DNA of 64,000 nt. Origin: Phallusia mammillata (Eukaryota; Chordata; Ascidiacea; Phlebobranchia; Ascidiidae). The notes beneath the pieces are model-generated. The model made no database searches and had not been told where the DNA came from. It saw nothing but the letters and a program-made list of their open reading frames with translations. The position numbers and the translations under genes are program-made. Below are positions 36,021 through 46,793 of the stretch, piece after piece. The stretch is taken from positions 118,120-182,119 of the forward strand of contig QLIY01000056.1 of the NCBI GenBank assembly GCA_003260075.1, written 5' to 3'. Every line of letters begins with the position of its first letter. The stretch's first letter is position 1.

Positions 36021-39000
36021 CTAACGTTCTGTCGTTTTGTGTTCAGTCAAATGATGGAGATGTTCCTCCATCTTTTTGCGTTCTTCCTCGCTCAGTTTAG
36101 GCTTTTCTGCACAAGAGATTACATTTGTCGAAACGTTTGTGTTACAAATGCTTCTTGAAACAAAATGTGTTTCATTGCTTTACTGAAATAAAACTCATGA
36201 ATATACCGCGCACGTAATTCAAATTTGGTTTGGTAAGTAAGAATTCGGATGATCATTTTTGTTCCTAATTACTTTAGGCAATATTAAGTCAAAGCCAAAA
36301 CTTTTGTTTTTTTGCCCATTTTTTGTTAAACCACTACTTTTTTTACTTACCTTTAGCCTTTACTCGCTCTTGCATTTTGTTGACTTCATCGTCAATGGAT
36401 CCTGGGACACAATATACATGGTTGGCAAACATAACCAAATGCAATATACAGTAAACCTTAATTAAACCTGATTGGGTTAATTCGAATCTTCGCCTAGGTC
36501 GGAGCAAACTCTAAGTACAAATTATTTTTAATGTAATAAGACTAGAACTAACCGACATCGGTTAATCCGGATCTTCCCCTTATCTGGGCAATTTTTTTGG
36601 TCCAAACGGGTCCGATTTAACAGAGGTTTAAAACCCTTTGTTTAAACGGTTTATAGAAATCCATCACACTAAACTTAGTGACTATAAAGGCTTTTTTAAA
36701 TTAGCTGACTGTACGAACGTAAAAGATGAACTAGACCGAACCTCTTTTTTCTTCTTCGATGTGTGCTTTCGGTTTGTTTTTTTCTTTGTATTTTTTCATT
36801 TCTTCTGTAAGAAAAATACGGTTTTGTTAAACCTCTGCTGCAACAAACTGTTGCCATTCACTGACAAAAGCAAACGAAGTTTTACTAAAACGATGGCACT
36901 TGTCTTCACAAGTAATGAGCACAGCTCAATATCACAATGAACAGACAATGCCAATATGTAAATACGTATATCAGTAAGGGTTTTTAACGTTTTCACGCAA
37001 CCTTTGTTTTTTTTTAATTCTTATTGGTAAAAGGTCAAAATGTTTTAATTGTGCTATTTAAGTCACTCTCTTAATTTTAGAACAAGGAAATGTTTGCAAA
37101 ATTATACATATAATACCATTATAACATCAGCAACTGTTATGACGAAAATTTAAATTTTTAACAGACCTTTTTGTGCAAAGGCTACCGATGTGCAGTAGTT
37201 ACACCCTTAACCCTGATTCTATTGTTTTTAACATTGCTTTCAAGACTTAAAAATAAAATGACCTTCAGTGGGTTCTCTTCCGTGTATCAGCTTGTGTACT
37301 TCCCGGTGCAGCTCATGCTCACTATCTGTGCAACAAGGTTTGTAAATCACGCGCTCTATCAATACTTTTGTACTGTAGCGATGATTTAGCTCTAACACAT
37401 TGATACATACCTTCCTGGCTTGTTTTCTTCTTCTCTACCTCTGATGGGGTCTGCGTTTCAGATTTTTCTGGGTTTCATAAAAAACTTTGTTTAGAAATTT
37501 TTTTGTTTTATATGGGTTAAATGTATCCCTACCCTTTGTTGTTGATTTATTGTCATTTGACGCCTCTTTCGTATCTTCTTTCGGACTTTCTTTGCCTTTG
37601 TCGTCGTTTTTTGCCCCATCTTCCGGTTTTTCAGCTGTTTAAAGTTGAGTTGTATGTGTTAATTAATTTGAAGTTTACACTACAATGTGTATTTAAAACT
37701 ATATCTTTTGAACAGCTGTTTTGAATGTGATCTATAATATCTATAAAACATGTTAAGTTCGATTTCATTAACAAATCTGTGTCATTTATTTACCTTTGGT
37801 CGTATTGTCCTGTTCTTTGTTTTCTTTATCCTTTGAATCAGTTTCCTTTGTTTGGTTGACAGAACTGCTGTTGCCTAAAGACCATTGGTTATTGTTACCA
37901 TAGTCTTCATATGCAGTGGATTAACCATTAGGCAAAGTAAGCACGTGCTTGGGGAATCAATGGCGGAGGAGCAGCATTACAGAAACTTTTTAAAACCGAA
38001 TTCATAGTATTTCAGTATACCGTATATTTAAGTAAGTTGTTTTTGTATCTAATGTATAGCCGTCTTCTATGAACAAAAAACTAACATTTTAGGGCAGAGC
38101 TTCTAAAAAGGTAAAATCAAAAGCAAAACTGTGACAATCCATTTTTTCACACAACTTTTCTCTACACGAAGTGTTGTAATGTCATAGAGATTTTTGTTCC
38201 CTAGCAACTGTTTGGTCCAAGGTTAGTAAATCATACAAATATGCGTTTAAGTGTACACAGTTTGTTTGTTTGTTTCATTTTTATTCTAGGTGGGCGGGCA
38301 ACGCCTGAATGCGTTATGCTTGCAATGAGTCCGCCGTCGAGCTGCCTGTTTTATTGCAAGTCCGTTGATCAATTTGTATTTGCTTTTTTCGGTCTAGGCA
38401 GTTGGTTGTACTTCAATTTAGTTCAACCCATCGTGAACCACTGGGTTGGAGCAATGCCGCTTAAGTTTCTTGCTCAGGGAAACACAAGCGACCGAGATAA
38501 GATGAGCAGTTAACGAAAGGCTGTGTAAAATACCGTAATCAATGACCCAACCCAATTAGATGGCGATCTACGCAGTATGGAACGCTAAATTTGCTTCATA
38601 TGAACGATTATACTGAATGATACTAACTTGATGATTCGTGATCTTCTCTTGTTTGACGTGAGTGGTGCCCGTCCTTGTGCTGAAACGAGTATTACAGTTG
38701 TACTTACATATTCACATACATGCAGTAGGTTTAGAGAACACGTAGCAAATTCTTATGTACTTCTTTAGCAAATTATAATATAGTATATACATACCTCGTG
38801 TTTATCATGTTCTTCGTGATGGTGATCGTAGTGATGTTGATCATGGTGATCGTAGTGATGATGATCATGATGCTCATGATGATCGCCGTGACCATAGTGA
38901 TGATGGTCATCGTGTTCATGGTGATAACGGTGGTAATAATCATCGTGTAAATGTAAATGAGAGTCGTGATTGTGATGATCATGTCTGTCATGGTCGTGAT

Positions 39001-39277
39001 GATGAAGATGATGCCTTCCATCGTCTTCTTCGTGGTAACCATGGTGACGTTCGTGATGGCGATTATGATGGTGATATTCGTCGCCGTGATGGTGACCATG
39101 ATAATGTTCGTTTCCGTGATGATGATGACCATGGTGGTGTTCATGTCCGTGATGATGATGACCATGGTGGTGTTCGTGTCCGTGATGACCATGATGGTGT
39201 CCATGATGCGATCCGCGTGATAGACATAGCAGACAGGCGATCAGTATGGTCACAAATCGTCGACTAAATCTGGTCAT
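36021..39277 (-). CDS. Secreted histidine-rich, multi-exon charged protein
   Basis: Exons 39277-38795, 38679-38628, 37874-37794, 37634-37533, 37467-37411, 37325-37263, a possible 15-base microexon 37181-37167, 36804-36742, 36401-36351 and 36106-36021. Exon 1 ends in phase 0, exon 2 runs 0 to 1, and every later exon is phase 1-1. Residues 1-22 are a signal peptide (RFVTILIACLLCLSRG). Residues 24-160 are a His/Asp/Glu/Tyr repeat built on HHGHHHGHE-like units. The rest is Lys/Glu-rich with helix-prone exons such as SEHELHREVHKLIHG and LSEEERKKMEEHLHHL, and several N-x-S/T sequons. I do not recognise a family. The His tract suggests zinc or copper binding. Intron phases match the three downstream-numbered genes, so it is likely a diverged paralogue. 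Its C-terminus (KTTER) has no retrieval signal. Confidence 0.72.
36449..36630. mobile_element. pogo-like MITE, family E, diverged
   Basis: Starts cagtaaaccttaattaaacc and ends gatttaacagaggttta; inner phrases ttaatccggatcttc and tctgggcaatttttttggtcc match the copies at 40230 and 59070. It lies between two exons of the His-rich gene. Confidence 0.5.
38290..38512 (-). mobile_element. SINE (body and tail) in an intron of the His-rich gene
   Basis: Shares gtgggcgggcaacgcctgaa, tgagtccgccgtcgagctgc, cttcaatttagttcaaccca and aagtttcttgctcaggg with the copy at 22545-22806. The tRNA-like head is lost or very diverged. Confidence 0.6.
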
Positions 39278-39595
39278 TTTTTACAAAACCAATTCTCTGT
39301 TTTGTTGAAAAAATCTCAGCCTTTTGATTGTTTGTAAAGCGAGCCAGGTTTCAGATTTCTTGCTGCTTATAAGAATTACTTTTCAAACTTTGCTGACTAC
39401 AAAATAAGTAATCTGTTATCTCTACTTGTTACTACTGGTTCTCCAAGCTCGCAGTAGGGAATTCCACATACAGGTTGTTACAGTTGTTCAGTTCGAAAAC
39501 TGTTGTTGTTCTAACTGCAGGTGCTCTTTGCGCCCCTTCAAGTGTCCTGGTGTTTAGTTTGCATAACGCATAGCTCATCCCGTTAGCGTTTTAAA

Positions 39596-39605
39596 CCACG
39601 TGGCC
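39596..39605 (-). promoter_or_regulatory. GGCCACGTGG site upstream of the His-rich gene
   Basis: About 320 bases upstream of the ATG at 39277. The same 10-mer is upstream of the next gene (42510-42519), and close variants precede the third. GCCACGT is a known core for XBP1/ATF6-type bZIP factors, and CACGTG is also an E-box. Binding here is inference. Confidence 0.4.
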
Positions 39606-40042
39606 AAACGAAGAGGTAAATTCCATCAGGTTTCGATTTTGTCGCAATCGTTCTGTGTGGTTTAAGCTACATGTTTGTGTCTCGTTCTGTGTGGTTTAAG
39701 CTACAATGGCAGAATTTTGTTATGTCCAATGACATAATGTAAATTAGTGGTTCCGGTGGAAAATTACGTGTATTCAGTGGGAAATTGTGTAAGTCAGGGG
39801 TCACTAAAATACAGCCCGCCGGCCAGATTCGACCCTGGGATCATTATAAAACACCATAACATCCGCAGAGGGGGAATAGTGTGAACCGCTTATATAAACG
39901 GTTACATTAGTGCAAAAGTCAATCTCTATCTCCTTTAAAACGTCTCGTTACGATTCAACAATATCTTAAATACGACCAACCCTATCTGTTATTCAACGTA
40001 TCGTTAGATTTTTTTGGGGGGTGTAATTAGCCCTATTGAGAC

Positions 40043-40044
<2 letters not shown>

Positions 40045-40139
<95 letters not shown>
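40045..40139. other. 95-base G run, probable assembly gap
   Basis: The longest G run. An ORF of nearly pure glycine at 40014-40214 is an artefact of it. Unknown sequence may be missing between the His-rich gene and its neighbour. Confidence 0.75.
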
Positions 40140-40140
<1 letters not shown>

Positions 40141-40229
40141 ATTTTTTTGAAAAAATTCACCCCTGCCTAAAATTCTACTTTACAATCTTGCAAACCCAAA
40201 ACTTTACTTATTAAGGATTTGCCTATTTC

Positions 40230-40328
40230 CAGTAAACCTCGGTCAATTCCGGCCCTTTTGGACCAAAATTTGTCCGGATTAGCCGAAGATCCGATTCAAC
40301 CGATACCGATTTAACCGAGGTTTATTGT
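40230..40328. mobile_element. pogo-like MITE, family E
   Basis: Near-palindromic 100 bp element: cagtaaacctcggtcaattc at one end and gatttaaccgaggtttattg at the other. Related copies at 36449 and 59070. Confidence 0.55.
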
Positions 40329-40444
40329 ACTCGGATATTACTAGTGCTAGATGGATAAATTTAGCAGAAAATTGTTGTTTATTTGGGTGCATCTCAGGAG
40401 AAGCAGTTACAACAATATGACACAATTAATGACAATAGATAATT

Positions 40445-42389
40445 CTACAATTCTCCGTGTTTATTTTCTTTCTTTTCTCTTCGTTTCTCTTCTTCCTCCT
40501 CCTCCATTTCTCTTTTTATCTTGTGATGTTTTTCGAAGAACTTTCGCTCAGCTTCCATTACCATCACATCCAATTGGGCTTCGGTAACATTAGCTGGAAT
40601 AAAAACAATGTTTGGTTTTAAAGTTAAGTTTGGTAGTGAGATGAAAGATCGGCTAAGATGAACACATATAATTTTATTACTGGGAACAGCCCTAAGCGTT
40701 TATGCGGAGCAGCAATCCATGTGTAAATTAGGACGTGAGCCCATCGGAGACCGAATCAAGTCGGCTTCCCAACATTGTCATTTTCAAGACATATGGTACA
40801 AAAGATCGAATTAAAACCCACGGCAGGAGCTGTATCTGGGCTGACCCTCTACCAACTGAGGTACACGAGTTTTATGGTAAACCTGAAGATATTTAAATCA
40901 CAAGCACCTTTGTCTGCCTCGTACGCTACACATGTCAACTTTGTAGTAGGTAATCAAAAGTTTATTTTGTTTTTCAGATGAATTTTTTTAGTTACTTTCG
41001 TGGGGAACAAATATTTCCGTGACGTTACTTACGGCCAACTTGTTTTCTCAGTAGCTTTTTTGTGTCCTCGCGTATTTCTTTTAATTTCGGATCGTTCGGG
41101 TCATATTTTGGAATGTTTTCTGTTGGAAAATGAACATAATAGTTTGGTACGCATTTTCAGCTAGGGCAGTGGTTCTCAACTCGTTTCAGGCCATGGACCA
41201 GCGGTCCCGTAAAATAATATCGTTTTTGAGCAAGATTGAAGTACGCATAATTCTTTAAAACCGATTTTCTAGAAGTAAGATAAAATCATTAACAGCCAAC
41301 ATTTTGAATCCATCTCAATATCTTTCAATATTGCATATGCAATCATCTCCTGGTTATTACCAAATTTATTCGACGCTCCCTTAAGTTACCAGTTGAGAAC
41401 CACTGTTCTAATGCTTTTCGTTTTTTGAAACCAACTGGTATAATCATAGGCACCTACGACACGAAAACAGAGACTATGGCATTACAGAAAACAAAATTAC
41501 TTTTATAGCAGCATAAAACATAGTCATTTTATCATATTCAAACGTTTCAATAGAATAGTAAAAGCATAACAAGACCTAAGTATTGACCAACCAAAGAATT
41601 GTTATTTATGCAAAGGTTTTGAAAACTTTTACCCATTATAGTAGTTAAATGATATTTCAGAAAAATGTGTTGTTAAAAATTTTATGCTTTTTTCTGCAAA
41701 CAACACAGCACATACTTGCTATTTTTCTGGGATCTTTCATGAACTCGTCAAGTCCCTTATCAAATTCTTCTTTTGTAAACTGACAAAAAAACAAACAAAC
41801 AAAAACATATATCGTGAAAAAAAGCTTGAGCTTGACAAGCGTCGTTAGCTTGTTCTCGACTCATATATTTACACTAAAATAGTTCTATTGCACAGAAATT
41901 GTGGGGGGGGGGCAAACAAACAACAACTTATATCATGAAAAAAAGCTTGACTTAACGTCGTTAGCTTGTACTCGACTCATATATTTACACTAAAATAGTT
42001 CTATTGCACAGAAATTGTTCAGGCGAGTGCTCAGTAATACTGAACAATGTATCCGGGAAAATTGCTACTGTAGGTAGATTTCAGTTCAAACTAAACTTTA
42101 TTGTTTTAATGAACAATGATTGATGCTTGACCTCACGGATGCTGCTTATTAACCCACTTAATTAAGGGTCCAAAATTTGGCATTTAAATTTGGAACGTGA
42201 CACCATTATACTAGTTTATAATGTCAGAAATATGGACTCAAAGTTATAAGGTATCCTAGACAATTGCTTTTATTCATATTTTTCTAATAGAAAACTCGTA
42301 CTTACATTTTTTCGTCCAACACCTTGCGTTAAACAAAAAACGCCCAGCAATATCAAAACCAATAAACCTAGATTCCTTAAAACCATCAT
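40445..42389 (-). CDS. Small ER-luminal protein of the tandem family, C-terminus HGEL
   Basis: Four exons: 42389-42306, 41779-41716, 41119-41033 and 40593-40445, about 124 residues. Exon 1 is exactly 84 bases and encodes the signal peptide (MMVLRNLGLLVLILLGVF, then CLTQG). Exon 2 is a helical unit FTKEEFDKGLDEFMKD. Exon 3 is KYDPNDPKLKEIREDTKKLL. The last exon opens with the sequon NVT (PNVTEAQLDVMVMEAERKFF), runs into a Glu/Arg/Lys-rich helix and ends KHGEL, a KDEL-like retrieval signal. Intron phases 0, 1, 1. Not a family I know. The two paralogues at 43151 and 46794 share the plan. Confidence 0.72.
41167..41405. mobile_element. hAT-type MITE, family C
   Basis: Terminal inverted repeats CAGTGGTTCTCAACT and AGTTGAGAACCACTG bound a 239 bp element in an intron of the HGEL gene. 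The body (aggccatggaccagcggtcc) resembles the hAT MITEs common in animal introns. Confidence 0.7.
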
Positions 42390-43150
42390 TATGTGTAATA
42401 CTGTCAATGTGAGACTCTAAATCCCTGGTACTTCAGTCAAACATGTGTCACGCCGTTTAGGTTCGGATCTGGATAACAGTTTGTGTACTTTGTACTGCGC
42501 AATACCTGTCCACGTGGCCATCGTCTAATGCAGACAAGTGTGCTTCACCATTCAAACTTTAACGTCAAGCAGTTACTGTACTGATTTGATTTTGTCTCAG
42601 CTGTTTGAAATGAGTCTCTCTTTTTGTGACACGCAATCTCTTATGTTTTTGTGTCTGCGTTGTTTTATTTAGGGAAGTTTCTGTGGGTGTTTTGCAACCT
42701 ATGTTACAATGACATGTGTCCGCTTTATTATTAACAAACAAAAACGTGTAAAATCTGTGTTACTATCTTTTCGACTAATATAGAACAGTATAAGATTTGT
42801 TTTCAAAATTATAACGAACAATTCAACTAATTGCTTTGAAAACACTCTCTCTTTTTTAACACAAGTGACTATAGTCCGTCCTAGTTTCTTGTGATCCCCA
42901 GTCACACACAGCCCATGGCAGTGTAACTGCAGCGTATCAATCAACATCCGCCAAGTTAGCTGTTTACTCCATTACGTTCCAGCGCTGCGCAACCATTTTC
43001 TATATTTTTATTGCCATTGTGTAGCTTTTAGTGCCATTTTTAGCAAGCCAAAAAACTCTTAAAAAACAATATTGACGCTTGATGTCATAGTTTATTTTGT
43101 GACCTAAAGCAAACGTAATGTCCACACAATATTCATGTTGTGATCGTCCT
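42390..43150. other. Intergenic region upstream of the HGEL gene
   Basis: About 760 bases with the GGCCACGTGG site at 42510-42519 and no gene or repeat I can support. Confidence 0.55.
42510..42519 (-). promoter_or_regulatory. GGCCACGTGG site upstream of the HGEL gene
   Basis: Identical 10-mer to 39596-39605, here about 120 bases upstream of the ATG at 42389. Candidate bZIP (XBP1/ATF6) or E-box site. Confidence 0.45.
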
Positions 43151-45158
43151 TCAAAGTTCGTCTCTATCTTCCTCCGGTGGAAGTGGGCTCTCAGCTCGTC
43201 TGACGTGTTTCTCGGCCTCTGCTTCTGTCATATTTTCTGGAAAACATAAATTAGAGCATTATATGTAGTGGCCAAAAAGTCATAAAGCTGGACTCGTTTT
43301 GGGTTTGACCTTAAGATGGTTAAAGGTTACCATAAATTGTCAGGATCTTGCCTGGTATATTTGGTTTATTTTGGGTGGTTGAAGAAAAAATAGCGACACC
43401 ACTACACCACTAACAAGTCCGATTAAGTGTATAGGGGGGGGGGTTTGCCTGGTATATTTTGGTTTATTTTGGGAGAAAAATAGCGACACCACTACACCAC
43501 TAACAAGTCCGATTAAGTGTATATTGCAATAAAAGCGCAAAAATATATGTTACAGTCAAACTTCGATACTATGACACCTTGCTATTATGGCACCCTCGCT
43601 ACTATACCATTTTTGATCGTCACCAACTAAATTCAATAGAAAATATATTTACTATGCCACCCCTTACCCTTGATACTATGACACATGAGAGTACAGTATT
43701 AGTGTATTAACGGTCTGGTTATGGATTGAAAAATTGGGCCTTCTGACAACTTTCTTTTTAAGCTCATGATAAAACAGAGAAAACACGAAAAACAAATCGT
43801 TGAATAAACAAACGTGGTCATGTTAAGAGGTTTCACGGCTTTGCAGCGAGTTATGTAAACGCCGTTCTGTGCTTGTATCACGGCAACACTAACAGATCTT
43901 GTTTGTTCTAGGCACGATCTATCCGTATTTTTGTAATAAATTATACTGTATACTGTAATAAATTACAATCGTACAACACAACGTGGCATTACAGTACAAG
44001 TCACGCCACAAGGCTATGTTTAAAAACAACCCTCGCTACTATGCCACTTTCTCTCGGTCCCAAAGGGTGGCATAGTATCGAAGTTTGACTGTAGATCCAG
44101 CTCGTGTTATGCTGTACCGCGGTTTTAACTTTTTCAAAACTTTGCCCTTGCCAACACTTACTTAGTTACATTTTGCTTTAAAAAAGCGAAACGGCGATTT
44201 ATACTTTGTCGCTGTTGCTTATACTTACTTGTGGCCATCAGGTGTTGTTTTGCCAGTTCAATAATTTCCCTTCGCTGTTTGTGTTGTGCTTCGGTTAAAA
44301 CTGTACGCTTCTTTGGGTTATTACCTGCAGATGCCAAAGACAAACCTTCATTTACCGATTATTTTAGAGTTATGCATGGCCAGAACACTTGTGCGTTTCG
44401 CATATCAACCCTATTAGTTTTGACTAAAATGTAAATCTCTAACAAAATGCGATAAGTTCAATTTTGCCATTTTTATTTTAAAGCATGAGGTACTTACTGG
44501 GGTCAATTCCCATTTTGCGCAACTGCTCTTCGTGTTCCTTCATCAACTTTTTTGCGGGCTAAAACATACAAAGTAATAGTTGGTTATACAATCAGCGGGT
44601 TTGATTAAAATTATTTCTGTTAAAGTTAAAACTCTTAGGGAAAAGCAAAAACACACAGAAACATTTTATTGCTGAGATTTTATCATATTGTACATACAAA
44701 AAAAAAGGTTTTGAAAACATCCATTTCGAAATGGTGATAACCTATTGCTAAGGTTTTTCCAACAAAAGATGTCGTGGGGGGGGGGAGTTTTGATTAAAAT
44801 TATTTCTGTTAAAGTTAAAACTCTATGGGAAAAGCAAAAACACACAGAAACATTTCATTGCTGAGGCTTTATCATATTGTCCATACAAAAAAAGTTTTTA
44901 AAAACATCCCTTTGAAATGGTGATAACCTATTGCTAAGGTTTTTCCAACAAAAGATGTCGTTTTGTTTCTAGAACTGCAGTTACGGTAGTAGTTAGAATG
45001 CAAAATATTGCGTATTCTTGACATCTAATTTATATGAGTGAATTGGCGTTAAAAATTAAAACCAATTAACTTACATCATCGTCATGATGGTTCCCACTTA
45101 CAAATTCCAAAACAACAGAAATAACAAAAACCCAAAACAGTATCCTTATGAAAACCAT
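43151..45158 (-). CDS. Small ER-luminal protein of the tandem family, C-terminus RDEL
   Basis: Four exons: 45158-45075, 44558-44498, 44324-44229 and 43236-43151, about 108 residues. Exon 1 is again exactly 84 bases (MVFIRILFWVFVISVVLEF signal peptide, then VSGNHHDDD). Exon 2: PAKKLMKEHEEQLRKMGIDP. Exon 3: basic helix TEAQHKQRREIIELAKQHL. The last exon starts with the sequon NMT (KNMTEAEAEKHVRRAE) and ends EEDRDEL; RDEL is an accepted KDEL-receptor ligand. Phases 0, 1, 1 as in its neighbours. It is likely a soluble ER-resident glycoprotein. The intron before the last exon holds a pogo-like MITE. Confidence 0.75.
43553..44091. mobile_element. pogo-like MITE with TA target duplication
   Basis: Terminal inverted repeats CAGTCAAACTTCGATACTAT and ATAGTATCGAAGTTTGACTG, flanked on both sides by TA. 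The ends carry internal repeats (ccctcgctactat). 539 bp, no transposase. Confidence 0.8.
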
Positions 45159-46793
45159 CTTTCCGCCAACAGCTCCCTTTTACTTTACGATTAATATTTT
45201 ACAACAATTCTCTTTGGTGCTAAGACTTCCTATACCTTTACATATAGCCTACGTGTTAAACGCAGTCTCTCGTACAATTGACCGGCACTGGACAATTAAC
45301 TACCCCTTAAACGGCACAAATTGGCCAAATGTGACGTTGTGTTTGCTTTGCATCATGCGCTTGCCAAGTTTCATCAAGTGACTTGTTACACACACGTGGC
45401 TGACCCTGGCTCTGTTTTTTGCTGGTCACGTGACCGGTTCAATAAAATTTTCGGGTGCTGCTTTAAAGTGGCATCTCTTCGGCAATCAGTTTCATGGACA
45501 ACGAATAATGCAGTAGCCTATGTTATTACTTGACGCTATACTTTTCAGTGCACAATTGAGTCCCACCTCAAGAATCAAAAGTCATATCTGAGCAGTAGCC
45601 TATGTTTTCAGAATTTAAGCATACTCATAGGCAAACAAATGTTTGGGCAGAAAAAATATTTCGCAAAACATGGTCTTGATCGAAGACCATGTACGTTTAT
45701 AAGTAGTGCATTTGTGTGCAGTTTTAAAATAACGAAATAGGTTTATTGATATCCAAAGTAAATAAGCTAAATTTAAGCTGAAAGTAGGAAAGAAATTGGT
45801 GCATCCAATGCCAAAGAACGACTCTATAAATGTAACTAAAGTGATCGTATAAATCGGGGCTCGTCAACATTTTTTGCACTGCAGGCCGGTTTTGAGGGGG
45901 GGGGGGGGCACAATTTGGCCAAATGTGACGTAAGTTGTGTTTGCTTTGCATCATGCGCTTGCCAAGTTTCATCACGTGACTTGTTACACACACGTGGCCG
46001 ACCCTGGGTCTGTTTTTGCTGGTCATGTGACCAGTTTAATAAAATTTTCGGGTGCTGCTTTATTGTGGCATCTCTTTGGCAAACTTCGTTGACAAACGAA
46101 ACATGCAGTATGTTATTACCTGACGCTATACTTTTAAGTGCACAATAAAGTCCCAGCTCAAGTAGTCAAATAAGTCATATCTGAGGAATATGTTTTTCAG
46201 AATTTAAGCGTACTTATAAGCAAACTTATCGTTTGGCCAGAAAAATATTTCGCCAAATATAGTTTAGATCGAAGACCATTTACGTTTATAAGTAGTGCAT
46301 TTGTGTGCATTTTCAAAATAATCGAATAGGTTTATCAATATCCAAAGTAAGTTATATTTAAGCTGAAAGCGGTGCAGCTGATGCCAAAGAACGACGCTTT
46401 GAATCTAACTAAAGTGTTCATCTACATGATTTTGTGACACAAAATCCAAATCTGTCAAAATAACATTATGACCAACTAGATTTGGATGACCAGAGGCAAA
46501 TTAATGAGAAAATACCAAAATATTATGATCGGGGGGGGGGATTGCCTACTGATCTAAATGATTTTGTGACATAAACTCTAAATCTGTCATTGTAACATTA
46601 TGACCAACTAGAATCGGATGCCGTGATGCAAAATAATGTGAAAACACAAAAATATCATGATGTTACTGGACACAATTTATTTATCAAACATGATATGTTT
46701 ATATTAGAGCCAAATCGTTTACAACCATTTACTACATTTCACAAGAACAAATCAGAGTTTCAGTTTAATTTTTGCATGAAAGGATTTATCTTC
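45159..46793. other. Intergenic region upstream of the RDEL gene, with allelic duplication
   Basis: The block at about 45318-45730 recurs at 45909-46330 after a 13-base G run, with SNPs and small indels. A smaller duplicated pair flanks the G run at 46531. Both copies of the large block carry CACACGTGGC (45391-45400 and 45989-45998). No gene. Confidence 0.6.
45391..45400 (-). promoter_or_regulatory. CACGTGGC-type site upstream of the RDEL gene
   Basis: On the gene strand the site reads GCCACGTGTG, 233 bases upstream of the ATG at 45158. The second allelic copy near 45991-45999 reads GGCCACGTG. It shares the GCCACGTG core with 39596 and 42510. Confidence 0.4.

Larger units (their letters stand above)
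39278..40444. other. Intergenic region upstream of the His-rich gene
   Basis: Contains a GGCCACGTGG site (39596-39605), a 95-base G run (40045-40139) and a family E MITE (40230-40328). A phrase tcgttctgtgtggtttaagc is repeated in tandem at 39649 and 39684. No gene. Confidence 0.6.

Noticed and set aside
38773..39220. Thr/Ile/Met-rich and Val/Met-rich ORFs overlapping the histidine tract
   Set aside because: These are other frames and the antisense of the His repeat; only the frame with the signal peptide makes sense.
40014..40214. ORF of almost pure glycine
   Set aside because: It is the 95-base G run read through; no coding evidence on either side.
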